From: Amia ocellicauda
Lineage: Eukaryota; Chordata; Actinopteri; Amiiformes; Amiidae
Direction: 5' to 3'
Length of the DNA stretch: 64,000 bases
Assembly (NCBI RefSeq): GCF_036373705.1
Contig: NC_089856.1
Location: 8,550,501-8,614,500 of the forward strand
Positions 32,001-45,260 of this stretch are shown piece by piece. The first letter of the stretch is position 1; each line of letters starts with the position of its first letter. The notes beneath the pieces were generated by a model. That model saw nothing but the letters and a program-made list of their open reading frames with translations. It had not been told where the DNA came from and made no database searches. The position numbers were made by a program, and so were the translations under genes.

Positions 32001-35000
32001 ATTCCTTGTTCTTTCTTTGCTGCAGGTTCTGAGAAGTCATCGCAGACGTGAAGGGTGAAAGGTAAATTAAAAGTCTACTGAACAGTATGAAACATAAATC
32101 AGTTTTAATACAAACAAATGGCTTCTCAGTTTCTGGAGTTCAGTCTTTAAACATAGAGGAGATTTTTAAAACCTTAGCTTGAAGCTTATTGGTAATCTTA
32201 ATAATAGTATGGAGTGTTTATGGTTCACATTATTTACTGCTGAGTAGACCTTTCATTGGGAATTTGAATTATGGTTCAATTAATCTATGCAGTGAAAAAA
32301 GATCTAGAAGTAAACACACATATAGTTTAAGAAAAAATACTGGGTTGTGGTTTTGTCAGTGCCTATGATCAGACACATGTGCATCTCAACACAGAGGTAC
32401 AAACATAGTCTTGCATCTCCAGCTGTTATTTTTGAGAGCTGTTAATCGCCCTTGGAGACAAAATCATTAAAACTTCCAAGATAAGAAAACATTTAAGATC
32501 CCTGCCTGAAGTCATACGAAGGACGGTTTCTACATTTCTACATATTCCTCCATCTTCTAAACCTTCTTCTTATTGAATTTAGGGTTTGCAAAATAATCTG
32601 TAATCTCTGCTACTGCTCTAAATTGCATAGACCTTTTTTAAACATTTAACATAACAATTGTATTAATTAGCTCCTTTCTCAAAACATATTTTTTCCCCAT
32701 CAGTCTTTGGTTTCAGAAGGTGTGTTCTTGCCAGGATATTCACCACAACAGAATTCTGTTCAGTCTGTCCTCAACTCGTTAAATACATTGTTGATCGCTC
32801 AGAGCAATTCTTAACACACAACCAATTTATGAGACAGAAGTGGTAGTTATAGTGTGTCAAAGACTCCCTAAACAAGGACCCTGTGGGGGAGGTCTGAATC
32901 CCAGCACTTGCTAAAGGGGTCATGCTATTTTCTAAGGCCAGGTCATCTTGTTAAAAGCTGGAACTAGCTTTAAATAAAGGTTTTATAAAGTAAGTAGCAG
33001 GGTTTACACTTGAGTTTCAGCCATGCCAAATGTAGGGTCTTTAAGAGATACATTTACATTCATAAGACTAAATTACAACATTAAAAAAAAATCCATTCTG
33101 TTCACCTGCAGTTTCCTGGCTTGCCACCTCCACAGCCTCCTCGGCCTGAGCTGTTGCCACAAGAGACACAGAGAGGTCTGTCTCAGCTGGGAGGACGGAG
33201 GCAGCCAGTGTGATGGGGTTGACTGGGGCTGCGGTGTCTGCTGGGATGGCCTCATTTTCAACCTCCTCAACAGGGACGGCTGTCTCATCAAAGGGGACGG
33301 CTGTCTCATCAACAGGGACGGCTGTCTCATCAACGGGGATGGCTGTCTCATCAACGGCTGCCTCCGAGACAACGATGTCTGCTGGGGCAGCAGAGGCAGC
33401 CACCACGGCGTCCCCTTAAAATAGAGAGGAGAGGAGGCCCGTCTAATCTAATTTAATTTTAAGTATCTGTTCAAACCCCATCATGTTACCTGAAAAAACC
33501 TGGCTCCAGCTGCACGACTGGGTCCTCTGCTGCTGATCACCATAACTCTGCATAAAGAAGTGCTTCCTATTTCCAGTTTTAAAATTAGCTTCATTTTCCA
33601 GTTGTGACCACTAGTCTTGTGGATATACCTTGTGAATTTAAACTAGGCCTCAGTTAACTGAATCTATTCTCTTTAGAATTTACAATACTTTAATCAACCC
33701 TCTCCAAGTCTTCTCTGCCCGAGACTAACCTTTAACTATGCTCTGAATTAGATGACAATACATTATGCATGAATCTAATAAAGAAACTAGGACTGAAAAT
33801 GTATTAAAGGCAGGTCAGTGAACTCAAAATCGCTTTTTCATGATGGAAACTGGAGCCTCCACTAAAATGCATCTTCCTGCCTTAGTGTTTTTGACATTTT
33901 CTTGCTGCTCTGTTAGCTATTCCTCCTTCTTTGAGGTCATCTGTAAGTTTTAACAAGCTTACTATCTATGCTGGAGTCTAGATTAGTGTTCTTATAAACC
34001 CAGTCCTCAGGGGCCACAGCCTAGCAGGGTCTCCAGTTCTCTTTAAATCACCACCTGCCTTGGACCTGGAAAAGGGTCCTTGTGGACTGAACTGGAAGAA
34101 CACTGGTCTAGATTGTGAGTGGTCAGTGGTGGCTAAACCGATCTCTAAGATACTCTATTCACAATTTACTGACATTACTATTTTGTGTTCTTCACATCCT
34201 GTCAATCCACCAGCATCCCCATACCTTCGATTTCTTCAGCTGGAGCAGCAGAGACAGCGGGCACAATGGGTTCCTCTGCAGCCGTCTCATCTACAGCAAT
34301 GTCCTCTGCAGCCTCGGCAGTGGGAACAGCAGACACAGCCGGAACAGCTGCGGCTTCCCCTTCGACTGCTGCAGCCGGGTCCGTCTCTCCCTCTGCAGGT
34401 ACCACGGTGTTGTCCACAGGTACTGCCAGGTCGATGCTGGCTGCGTCTTGAGGCAGGGTAGGAGCAGAGGGGTTAACCGTGGGGGCAGCAGCAGGGGTGG
34501 ACACTGCCACCGGGGCAGCAGAAGGATCACCTGAGGCTGTTAACAACACGCAAGTGAAAAGAAGAAGGCATTTTAATCAGAGCTGGTGGCATTTCCACTG
34601 ATTTCGGGAGAAGAACTGAAGAACTGATATGTATCTGTTATTGTTTTAACTTTAATCTTAGTTGTTGCTTTTCTACTGATCTGTTGTACACAACACAGCA
34701 CAGAATAACAAAACACTGTGATCTGACATCGATCACCCTAATAATAGGTGCTGTAGAAAATAAAGATGGATTGAATTGTTTAGGTTAAAAAAACTGAACT
34801 GAAACAATTCAATACAAATCTGTTTTGCTAAGTTTTTCCAAAAGCAAAAGATAAAAATACTTCAGGCTTCTGAAATAGGAGACACTGCTTCCTGCCTTGT
34901 GGCTTCCTCTGCAGACTCTCTTCCATGATGGTTTTATTGTGACAATATAATCAAAGCAGCATTATATTATGTTTATTTTCCAGGACATGAGATTGCAATG

Positions 35001-38000
35001 CTTTCCTATGACTAAACTCTGTCTGCCCGGTATATAGAAACTGAATTGAATCTCCTCCTCACCAGTGGTGCCCTGTTGTGGGGGCTGGGAGGTGAGCAGT
35101 CCAGCGGTGGGGTTGGCAGCGGTGGGGATGTCTCCGGAGGTGGTGCAACCTGCGTTGGGGATGGCTGCCTGCAGGACCACCTGTGGGCGGAAAGTGCCAG
35201 GGGAGAGGTAGGTGTGGGTCACTGTGAGGTCACGAGAGATCAGGGTGCCACTATTGTCCCCAAAGTCCCAGTTGAAGGTGATATCAGAGTCGCTCAGGTA
35301 CTGGCTGGGATCATGCAGATGGATGGAGAAGGCGATGGCCCGGTTTTGGATGAAGTTCTGGTCAGCCACGTTAAGGTCATTGACTTGTGACAGGTCCACG
35401 GCAAAGGGAATCTGATCTGGATGGAGAAAAGGAAAGGAAAAACAGTTTATTCCCATTATTTATAAACTGTAGTAGGGACTCAGTTTACAAAACTGTCCAA
35501 AACTCCAACCAATAAGGACCAGTTTAATAAAATACCTTAAATGAGATTTAGCCTTAATATTGAAGCCTTAATGTTTATAAATAATATTAATTTATGAATA
35601 TTTAGCCTTAATATTGAAAATCCATATTTTCTATGGTTATTCTATAAGTAGAAATATATTCCGTGGAGTGAGTTTTTCCATGTCCAGAAATCAGAGATAT
35701 GCTGTGTCACGGGTACTAACTGTGGAGCTGCTTTGCTAGAAGTCAATAGAGGAAATCAGAAAAATCACGAAAATCATTAAAAAAGCACATTTAATGCACG
35801 TTCGATTACCCCATCACACTATTTATCTGAAAGATCAATCGGTTTGTAGTCATAAAAAGTTATTTTCATCACGCAGAACTGTCGCTATTATTTGACATGA
35901 TCATTTTGTACGGGGGACTGCCGTGTAGGCTACAGCGCCCACGAGTGTCATCCCCATGTCCATCGCTAGATGTCGCCCCACCCCAATTTTCCCTTCTGTT
36001 TCTCTTGCCTTTGTCTCCATTATTGAATCATTACTTTCACCTGCCTCCAGTTTCCCTGCCCATCTACTCTATTTAAACCTCTTCCAGCTACACCTTTACC
36101 ACGAAGTCTTGTCTGCAGTTTACAACATTTCTGAGCCTGTTTCTTGTTTAGTGTTTGGCTGTTCGTGTTTATTGACACTTGCCTGTTTTTTTGAGACCAC
36201 ACTTTCCGGATTTCCTTTGCTCTACTGTCTGGCTGATCGCTTGACCCTACGCCTGATATTTGTAATGTTCAGACTGTACAATGCACTAGTTAGAGCTCAT
36301 CTGGATACTGTGTGCAGTTCTGGGCTCCACACTTCAAGAAAGATATCGCTGCTCTAGAGGCAGTTCAGAGGAGAGCAACCAGACTTATTCCAGGTCTGAA
36401 GGGATTGTCCTACTGAGAGACTGAGGGAACTGAACCTTTTCACCCTGGAACAGAGGAGACTACGTGGGGACTTGATCCAAGTCTTCAAAATCATGAAAGG
36501 CATCGACCACATCAAACCAGAGGAGCTTTTCCAGATCAGCAGGGACACACGCACCCGGGGACACAAATGGGAATTGGGCTTCAAGGCATTCAAAACGGAA
36601 AACAGGAGACACTTCTTCACAAAGAGAGTCATCACAATCTGGAACAAACTCCCCAGCAATGTGGTAGATGCTGAAAATTTGGGAACATTCATATTATATA
36701 GGTCTATTTGAGTATTCAGCACCTTAAGAATTTGGGAAACTCCAGAGTCAGAGACTGATAAGAAATGATATACAGGGGCTCCATTTTGCTAGTTTGGTTT
36801 GAGTACTGAGCTGAGGACTTTGTTTAGCCGTTTCTTCACAGATAAGGTATCTATTTCCAGAATATGGCTCGGTAGATTGTTGTAGAAACACACAATCCTT
36901 TGTATAAGTGCTTCAGTCCTGAATGGACATCTGCTTGATCGACACTAGGGGCTCCCCAGGACCATTGAGGGGTGGAGACTGCTGTTAAGGACAATGTTAC
37001 CCAAATCTTTCTTTCTCCTATTAGGCCAGAAACAATACAACATCCACTGTCTCTTTTTATAAAACCTGAGCAGTATTTCATTAAAATATACCACTCTACT
37101 TCCTTATTAATATTTGGAATGCAACTTGTTTCACACATCAGACACTTTGTTATTCTTAATTAAAAAGTTGAGCAATTAAGTCACACCTAATTTTAAAACT
37201 AATAAGGAAATAGCATAGTTAATGTTTATGTTTTTATTGTTCATGAAATACTGCATGGTAGAGCTTTAAATATTAAATGCAAACCTTTAAATTTTAAATA
37301 TAAATGTGTGGCAAAAACCTTCAGTTACAGTTCAGTAACTTGCACATATTTCCCACCTTGTGCTCTTATTTAATCCATAATTTTTCTTGCAGTTTTAATT
37401 GTGTTGATTGTGTCACCATTGCACCTAGCACTGACATAACTATCACCACACTTGAACACATACTTGACTTTATTTGAAATTATTCCAGTTCGGACTCACA
37501 CAGTATCATGTACTGTCAAATGTTTCCATGAAAAGTGTACATTTATATTCAGTGACAACTATAAGTCACCCTGGGATAGAGCATTTACTAATTAATAAAA
37601 TAATATAGACGACAGATGCCCACCTGTGATGGAGAACTGCGTTGATGCATATCCCAGGGGTACAAACTTTTCCTTGCCCCTGCAGTGGTAGATGACCACC
37701 TCCATGTTGTACGAGCCAAGGGGTACATTGTCAGTGCCGATGGTGAGGGAGGAAGAGGGGCCGTCTGCTACCTGCCAGTACCGTCCTGGGAAACAGAGAC
37801 AGAGGTGCCTGGGTTAGTGCGCCACGCAGCTGGAGAAGACGATTCAAACCCTTCATTTGCAACAATGTAATTTAGTTGAATCAGTATTATATATTATAAA
37901 TATATTTAGGACTGTCCACTTCCAACATTTATTTCTGCCACAACTGCCTGCCTTTAAAGCTGTAATTATTGCTGTTAATCCACCTCCACTTCTCAATTAA

Positions 38001-41000
38001 ATCATGAACATCTGATGACAAATAGCACATTTATTAATAATTGGTTTCTATTAAACTTACATTCTATAAACTGGTGCATGCATCCTCTAATTATACTTCA
38101 ATGATATCTTTCCCATTTATTAAATCCAGGCTCGTAACAGTACTGTGACAATCCTCTTACCCCATGTCTTCCAAACAAACACATAGCTGGGCTTCTTGTC
38201 TGAGGTTCTGGTGAAAGGGGTCCCATCTGGAAAGACCCCAGACCATTCTTCTGAGGAGTTGCGCCCGGGGTAAACTTGTTCCCCTCTCCGATAGTGGGTC
38301 CCTGCAGAGAGAGGACCCATCAGGTGGTAAACATTTAAACATAAAAATCAAACGCACTTCTTCACTGCTATTGTAAATTAATGTATTCTTTTTTTAGTTG
38401 TATATTTGGTGCTCTAAAAAAATAATGTATTGACTTCTGCTACACTCAATTCAGATTTGCTCATTTCCAAATAATTTCTGCTTTGCAATATTTGATTACC
38501 TGATTAGGAGACTAACATAGTGCATAAAACTATGTGAAATCTCTATATAATTAAAATTAAACTTGCTTAGGAGCTCACCGTTAATGGTACAGTTTTCGGA
38601 CCACACCACCTGGCCGTTGGGCAGCACGGTCTGGTTGTGCGGGAAGCGCAGCTCGATGGTGAAGGTGGCCTTGGCACCGATGAGAGTGGGGGCATCGTTA
38701 CTGATGTCAAAGGTCACTTCGCCCCCTGAAAGACGAAACCACAGCGGGGTTGACAGGACAGTAAGTACAGTGCAAAAATATTCCAAAGCTATGCCCATGA
38801 CACAGACACGGAACAATCAGACTACAGGAAACAGCTGAATCGCAGTATTATTATTATTAACAGAGAAAAACTTAAAGTAATATTAACATGGGGACATAAA
38901 TAATACTGAGACAGTGAAGTGTGTACCCTGTTACATGCAGTATACTCCACATTTTAAGAGCATTTTTGTTATAGATATAAGTAATTGTATGGATACCTGT
39001 TTTATGAAATGTTTTAAAAGTTAAATGTTTTTGCAGTTCATAATTACAGATGTTTTCCTTGAGACAGGACATTTGTAAACATGTGACCTGTCACCCTACC
39101 TCTCCAGCAGTCTCTGTTGCGGCGGTCGCCCTCTTTCCACATGGGGTACATCCTGGTATTCCATGAGCGGTAACGAGAGAACCCGCGGGAGCCTCTTGGC
39201 CCTAGAAGAGTGTGCAAGAATAAGAGAGGAGAATGAGGTAATATATTAAAAATGTATGTTACTTTATCTAACTGTTTCTTCTGTAGACAAGCACTCTGAC
39301 AGTGCTGTCTGACATAAGGAAGTAACGACACACCAGCCATATTCATTTACAATATGAAATATATTTTGCATTTTCACATACCCTGCACAATATATTAGAA
39401 AGGATATCAAAGTTATAAAATAAAACATTGGTGTGTAAAGGCTTTCCTGATGAAATGTTGTGGTATCTGAATGAAAAGCTAACTTAAACATGAAAATTAC
39501 AATTGCATTTCATTTTTTCCTTTCAAGTCTAATTACATACTATTATTTGTATTTCGGAAAAAAAAAATCCTTGTGCATCTCCTGAAATCAGAAAAAACAG
39601 ATCTAAAGCTGCATTACTCCATTAAAATGTTTGTATTCAGTATTTTTGTTTAGTAAAATGTCTGTATTTAGTGTAATTTAGTTCCAACTGAGAAAAGCTT
39701 TGGTTTTCATCCTTCCTGGGAACTTAACTACTTAAATCAGCTAATTGTTGTTCTAAGGGTAATGATTTAAACTGATTTCCAAGTTCTTGAGGTGCTGGTG
39801 GTTCAATGAAACCTGGTGAATGTGGAATGGAGGTTTGTGAGATCTTAGAGATAATAGGCCTCTGGTTTATGAATTTAGAGAGCCTTGCATTTGAACAGGA
39901 TCAGATTATACCTGGCCACACAAAAGAGAAAGAAGATGTATGTATGAAAGATTTACCCAAAGTTAGATATCCTTAAAATGTAAACTTTCTCTCTGTTATG
40001 AAGCCTACAGAAAACATATAGAGTTGAAGCTGGTGAGGAATTGTTGTGCAAAACCTTCCCTCCCTCCTTCCAACACGTCCTAAGACTCCCAAGTTAAATC
40101 ACATGATTGTCTGCTCAGCTGCCTACCTCAAGTTGCAGAGGAGGGAGTGGGGAGAGGAAGAGAGCGGGCAGCGGCTGGTGGGTCTGAGAAGGAGTTCCAG
40201 CCTGTGAGAGTCACACGGCCCCTGCAATCCCCCTCAATCTCTTTCATGTGACTCTCAGCTGAGCCTCTGCTTCAGCCCTAATCCAGCCGCCTGGCTCTAT
40301 GAAAGGGGGAGCTTTTATAGACTTGCCCTCCTCACTGAACTGCATGAAAGGCTGAGTGTGTGGTCGGCTGTGTAACCTCGAGCAGAGAGACGTAACAGAA
40401 TCTGAGGTTCAAACTTCTGGATTCAGTAAAATGTCAGTGGATCTCCATTCCAGTTTGGGAATGTGAAGGGATCTGAACCTGCACTAGGTTTCACAAATAA
40501 ATGCTATCGCCCAATCAAGCCTTACTTTCTAATTCAGAAGAAGAATGTAGAAACACTGTTAAAATCGAAGTATAGGATATTAATAGTTATCCTCTCTGCC
40601 ATACAGCTTGTGTAGAATCGGGGTTTCTAGCATTTAAGTTATCTTTTTCATTCTACATTGGGTGGATACAGTCCAACAAAATACATATTAATCTTCTAAA
40701 AAAGTATGTTTTTCTATTATTCTAGCACTCACTGGCCATATAGTTAAATGTGTTTCTCTCCCTGTCTTTTTTGAAAGAATATATAGCATGATAAAACAAT
40801 ACAAACACCGTCCTTGGTTGTGGGTTGTTTAGGAGAAAGAAGGATAAAAGCTTTTATGTGTTATGGCCAAGGTCTGTTCTAGTAGAAAAAAACAAATGTG
40901 ATTATATATATATATAACCTTTTCCATCTCAGTTTAAGAACAGATTTGCCCTTCAGACGAGACATTAAACCAAAGTCCCGACTTCCTGTGCTCATTAGAG

Positions 41001-44000
41001 ATGCCGTGGTACTTTTTGAAAGAGTAACCCTGGTGGCCTTGTCTAAACTCCAAATCAGGCATTCTCATTCTAGTCTAACAAAGGACCCCCTTTAGCTGTA
41101 ATGGTCAAAATAACACCTCATGTCTCCTACTTATCTGCAGTGTGTTGGGCTACTGGTGCAAACTTACATAGAATATAATTTATACCAATTTATACCACAG
41201 CTAAACACCATACTCTAGTTTTTGTTCAGATTCATTACAACTGTTTTAAACTGCTTAAAAATGGTACATTTGCTGTGTAGGTTTCCATGGATTGCATGGG
41301 CCCTGAGCACAATTTTGTAAAGGACTGTACTTGCTTCTGGGAGTCTGAATCCACAGGCTGTATATGAATTATGCAACAGTGTCTGTGTTCGAAGAGTACA
41401 GAGAAACGTGGTGGTGAGGTTGACTCTGCAAAGCAGCAAGAAAACATATATTGATAGACCCTCTATCACAAGACTGTTAGTCATGAGAACTTCAGAAATT
41501 ATGTAGATCAGGCTGTTTTTTATAACTAATATTATCCCGTTAGCAGATTTAACCTCATCAGGAATCTATTCAGTACTGTGGAAAGAGTATAAAGTACTTC
41601 CTGAAATTCACAGGAATAAAGGACTCCAAAATTCACTACAGTACCAAACAATTGACCTTTTTTATTTCACCACATCTGTTATATTTTTTATGAATAAAAC
41701 TATACAAAACAAAACTTTTCATCCAAACAAAGAGAGCAGAGGGCTATAACAGTCCGTGACACCTTAAATTGTATAATCAGTCCACAAGATAACTACTGAA
41801 AAAGTTAACCTAAAACATTACTTAAAAAATCAGCCTCAAAAGCAGGATCAAAAGTCACAAATACAAAAAGGAAAAAATACTACAGATTACAGTGTGAAAT
41901 TAAGGAAACCTTTACACAAAGGGTTGTAAGTGTAGAAACAAAGTAGAAAAAAGCCAGACTGGCTTCTGGCAGACATTGGTTTCCGCTGATTGAGGTCATG
42001 AGCAACAGTAACATCATGCAATAAAAGAATGTTATTTTAAATTAAGACTGAAGTAATCTGTGATAAACTCCCAGACAAATCCCCTCTCTGTTGTTTTTGT
42101 GTGTTTTTTGTAGGTAACATTGTTAATTGACCATTTAATTGACCAACAGTTGCTGTTAAAGATGCAATTTCTATGGTTAATTGTGGTTATCTATGGTGTC
42201 TCTGCATTAGGATGTTGGCACAGCAATTCTATGGTGCATTATTCAGTATAATGAGATAATACCAGGGCAATCGTGATATGATTTCTGTGAATGGGTTCTG
42301 AAATACAATTACTTTTCTTCTTGGATGTTTTATCCCCAGGTTGTACATTAAGTGAATAAGCTGATGTCTTTATCCAATGCAATTTACATGTAGAAACACT
42401 AGTATAAAATATTCTGCATATAAATAACATTACAAGAGTGATAACGGCATTCTTAAGGAGCTTCTCCTAAAAAAGTAATTCGTGATTTCTTTTAACAAGT
42501 CTTATTTACTTTAAATCACTAAATTCACTGCAGATTCTAAGAGTAGCAAGAAGGGTGATAAACACTATTTGGGATCTACAGCACTAATTATCTTACACAG
42601 GCTAATTACAGAATGAACACCTTAGAACAGCCCTTCACTGCCTAAAATGTGCTGTTCAAGTGACTCTGGCTTTTCTTGTCATAGTTCTCCATGGTTTGTT
42701 GTCAGTGTTTATTATCTCAAAATGAATAAATCAATCCAGCAAAATCACTGCAAAACAATGCCAAAAAACAGGCTGAAATGCCCAGTGGAATTACACCAGA
42801 GAAAGGTGATCTATATTTGAATTACTTTACATTATGTAATTTCTAAATGGGCCATATTTTGTGCTATCTCACAAAAGAATCTGCATCACTGTCTTCATCA
42901 ACAAAACCTTCTCCATCTCTCCTCAGGATAGTACAATTTGCTTCATCACTGTTTTAAAGAAATACATTATTCTGAGCAACATCCTTAGGTACCACCACAA
43001 ATTTTTGACCCCCATTTATCTTTCTGAACCAGATAAAAGACACCAAATCAGATCACGCTAACATTCCTACAATCTTGCCTGTTCAAGAGCACGTATAATT
43101 TAAGCTCCTTTTTTATATAACCAAATGATAAGATTTAGTGTTCATTGCCTGGCCAATCAGATGCTTTAATCACTAGGTAGATCCCAGAATCCAGCACTAA
43201 ATTAGCTTCTGAAAAGCTGTATTATTTCCTAGGGGGTCTATAAGCAAGAGTAGCTCAGTAATGATTCAGTCAGATGTATAATACACTTCTGTTTCACTCA
43301 ACCTAGACTCTCCCTGTTCATATTCACTGAGTAAGAAATCCAGAACTACTATCCTTACTGTGTTACACCAACAGTGCCATAAGCTAAGTGTTTAATGGCA
43401 GGCCCCTGTGATTAAATACAACAGTGCTATTGTTTTCTCTAATATAAAAATAAACAACTTTAAACTTTCACTTAAGGGAGATCGATGTAATAATGAGGCA
43501 ATTCAATCATCTGATAAGGACACAGGAGGCGTGCTAAAATATAAAATGTATGATTTAGATTTGTACTTCATCAAATAAAATTAAAACAAAGCCCTAACTG
43601 AAGCCAGTAAACCTACTTTAGGGCAGACACAAGCATGTAATGCATCATAAGGCAGAAATGAACAGTCAGTGATTCAAGGAGACAAATTAATGATTCCAAA
43701 TTAAAAGAGAAAAAGTTTAGAGGTCGCTGTTCTCTGATGTAAAGGATAATACAAAGGGCAAGATGGGAGATAACTGCAGACACCAAAAAATAAAATTACA
43801 CATTGCACTGGACTTTATTTTCCTTATTAGTGCTGTTGCCACAAAATCATAACCGATTGTAGTTAAATGGATCTCAAAATATGGTTAAAGGGAATAGAAA
43901 CATTAAAACCAAAAATATCCAATCCTATATATATCCTGTCATGTCTAAGTTTCCATCCAAAGGTTAATTGATTGTGTTTAATGGAAACAATAACTTGATG

Positions 44001-45121
44001 CAGAATGCAAGGCTTGTATATGGGGGACCTTAAACCAATGTAAATATAATCTGAAAGCAGATGGATTTTTAAACCTCTATTTATTAGATTTTGCAATGGG
44101 AAAAAAGAGAAGAAATCCAATACAAATCGTGTTGTATCCAACTAGTTGGTCAGACCAACAGTAGTTACTTTGCATTACTTTCCACATAAATTTGGCAATA
44201 CCTGTTACCATAGGATGTCAATGTGTGAGGATATAGTATGAATGAAAACCAGGCAAACACAGTATATTAGAACAAAACTCATGGCATTAAAAATAGTCTA
44301 GAAATCTTAATGTGTAAAAATTTATATTGTTTCGGAATAATCTCACTCTTCTTTTGCACTTGTCAATGGAAAGGTCTAGATTAGTTTACGGAGAATTAGT
44401 TCCTCTAACGTCTTGTTATTATTATTATTATTTCACTGCAAGTTTGCTTTTATGTTACTTAATGTCAGATCATGTCTATTAAAAGTGATCTGTAAAACCA
44501 GAAAACAGCAGGGTCATTCTCAATGCTTTCTGCTCCATTTAATTGGATTAATTGGATCCTGCTATTCTGAAAATGAGTGCAATTGAAAAAACTGAAAAGG
44601 AGCAAATCTAGCAAGGGATTAGAATATAATATGTTAGTCCTCTCTTAAACATAGTTTTCTTTTTTAAGTAATTATTTAGTTATTTACTTATCACAAACCA
44701 AAATCTAGACAAGACAGCAGTTGTATATAACCTTATTTTTTACAATTAAATAAAATGTGGCCTACAGCTGTAGAATGTTGTTACCTTCTGGCCAAATCAA
44801 TGTGAGGCACAAATTGAATGAAGCAATCAATGAAATGCAAATAAGCCCATATTGTTTAACCTACTCTCTGTTTTGCCTGTACTTTATTATAAGGGCATAG
44901 TATTTTAATTCTATGAGATCTGAGTAAACACCAAGTTAAGGATAACTAGCAGCAATGAGTGTGCGTAACACACTGAAATCTATTTAAAAATATATATAAT
45001 ATAGTGCCTATCTGAAATCTTTAAAGTACAAACTCCTGTAGGAATAGATCTACTTACTCTCGTTATGTGCAGAAGCCATTGAAAAGAGAGCCAAGCCCAG
45101 TGCCAGTAAAATGATCCTCAT
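29043..45121 (-). CDS. pmel: Premelanosome protein (PMEL/Silver)
   Basis: Forms the amyloid fibrils of melanosomes in pigment cells. The coding exons, in order, are 45121-45058, 39201-39100, 38725-38579, 38301-38161, 37785-37624, 35416-35063, 34536-34225, 33414-33106, 31947-31768, 31581-31482, 30616-30411, 29932-29842 and 29196-29043. All have GT-AG introns and kept phase, giving 773 residues. Signal peptide 1-18 (ends MASA); N-terminal region to about 205 with a W-x-T-W-G segment; PKD domain in exon 6 with WDFGD at 255-259; Ala/Pro/acidic repeat domain about 324-530; Lys564-Arg565 as the likely convertase site; kringle-like domain with seven Cys (575-670) as in human; membrane span about 699-720; cytoplasmic tail with ESRPLL, matching the acidic-dileucine sorting signal. 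The start was chosen for its signal peptide and A at -3, although the frame stays open upstream. Confidence 0.96.
33271..33354 (-). repeat. Four 21-bp tandem repeats coding VDETAVP
   Basis: Four head-to-tail 21-bp units on the + strand, each of the form 'ggacggctgtctcatcaa' plus a variable triplet, differ at one to four positions. Read on the minus strand in the pmel frame they encode four heptads of the form (V/F)DETA(V/I)P. The unit is a whole number of codons, so gain or loss keeps the frame. Confidence 0.92.
33485..33985 (-). mobile_element. CR1-like LINE remnant in pmel intron 7
   Basis: Read on the minus strand, 33985-33861 resembles the reverse transcriptase segment with 'LDS-IDSKLV' leading to the FADD box. 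Here it is damaged to QMTS or YR-PQ by a frameshift. 33760-33485 resembles the C-terminal region of the same polyprotein ('[23 protein letters not shown]'). The middle is deleted. Orientation is the same as pmel. Confidence 0.55.
36251..36712 (+). mobile_element. CR1-like LINE 3' fragment in pmel intron 5
   Basis: Translated on the + strand with one or two frame breaks, it reads [13 protein letters not shown], then [20 protein letters not shown], then [20 protein letters not shown]. These are characteristic of the C-terminal end of CR1/L2-type LINE reverse transcriptases. It is opposite in orientation to pmel and closely related to the copy at 15190-15465. A pyrimidine-rich stretch of unknown origin (about 35950-36250) abuts it. 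Confidence 0.8.
37555..37605 (+). repeat. Decayed SINE-like tail
   Basis: 'ataagtcaccctgggatagagcatttactaattaataa' is a degraded version of the 'gtaagtcgccctggataagg...ctgctaa' tail seen intact at 53685-53715. It lies at the edge of pmel exon 5's 3' flank, within the intron. Confidence 0.5.
39702..40093 (-). other. pmel intron 1, 3' part
   Basis: Part of the 5.9-kb first intron. A segment at about 39695-39775 faintly resembles the dispersed 'ggttttcat-cttcc...aattgttg' family. Otherwise nothing was recognised up to the M-box cluster that begins at 40094. Confidence 0.4.
40094..40256 (-). promoter_or_regulatory. Candidate MITF-responsive element, pmel intron 1
   Basis: Two perfect 8-bp MITF-type boxes, TCACATGA at 40099-40106 and its reverse complement TCATGTGA at 40244-40251, lie 138 bp apart. 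The block is richer in G and C than the rest of the intron and also holds CAGCTG E-boxes. MITF is the known activator of melanosomal genes through such boxes. Function here is inferred. The same 8-mer occurs three more times elsewhere in the window (near 7570, 10645 and 51010), so a single site means little; the pairing inside pmel is the signal. Confidence 0.4.
40932..41160 (+). repeat. Dispersed fish repeat, copy 1
   Basis: Contains 'tgcccttcagacgagacattaaaccaaagtccc', 'ctgtgctcattagagatgccgtggtac' and 'gtgttgggctactggtgcaaac'. This is the layout of a repeat widespread in bony fishes (probably a LINE or SINE 3' region). The copy at 54536-54832 has the same blocks in the same order. Confidence 0.6.
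41161..45050 (-). other. pmel intron 1, 5' part
   Basis: About 3.9 kb of AT-rich intron. A SINE-like tail in minus orientation lies at 42352-42392 ('gaataagctgatgtctttatccaatgcaatttacatg'). There is a short (TTA) run near 44418. No exon or RNA gene was recognised. Confidence 0.5.
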
Positions 45122-45260
45122 TTTGTGATTTTCACCTCCAGAAAATATATATATGGTCACTGTACTGAATTCCTGTAGAGAACATTTGAGGGTCTGCATC
45201 TCTTTAAATGGGCACCACCGGAGTATATTAACATAACCCCACCTCTTACCCCCTGACATC
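45122..45260 (-). promoter_or_regulatory. pmel promoter-proximal region
   Basis: Upstream of the pmel ATG (to the right on the + strand) there are TATA-like stretches on the minus strand: TTTAAA near 45204-45210 and TTAATATA near 45223-45231. Either could set a start site between about 45170 and 45205. No perfect MITF box is visible within 400 bases of the ATG. The exact TSS is unknown. Confidence 0.35.

Larger units (their letters stand above)
33106..34536 (-). other. PMEL repeat domain, exons 7 and 8
   Basis: Two consecutive exons of 312 and 309 coding bases encode an Ala/Val/Pro/Thr- and acid-rich region (about residues 324-530) between the PKD and kringle-like domains. This is the position of the heavily O-glycosylated RPT domain that shapes fibrils in mammals. 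The sequence itself is not alignable by eye with the human RPT, as expected for this fast-changing part. The two exons share composition and motifs ([22 protein letters not shown]) and may have arisen by exon duplication. Confidence 0.7.

Noticed and set aside
33271..33354. CRISPR-like or satellite array
   Set aside because: The four 21-bp units have no spacers and are coding repeats in frame within pmel exon 8.
35700..36250. Possible solo LTR (starts TGTCACGGG, pyrimidine-rich with TATTTAAACC)
   Set aside because: No matching 3' end, no target duplication and no second LTR could be found, so it is left as unexplained sequence.
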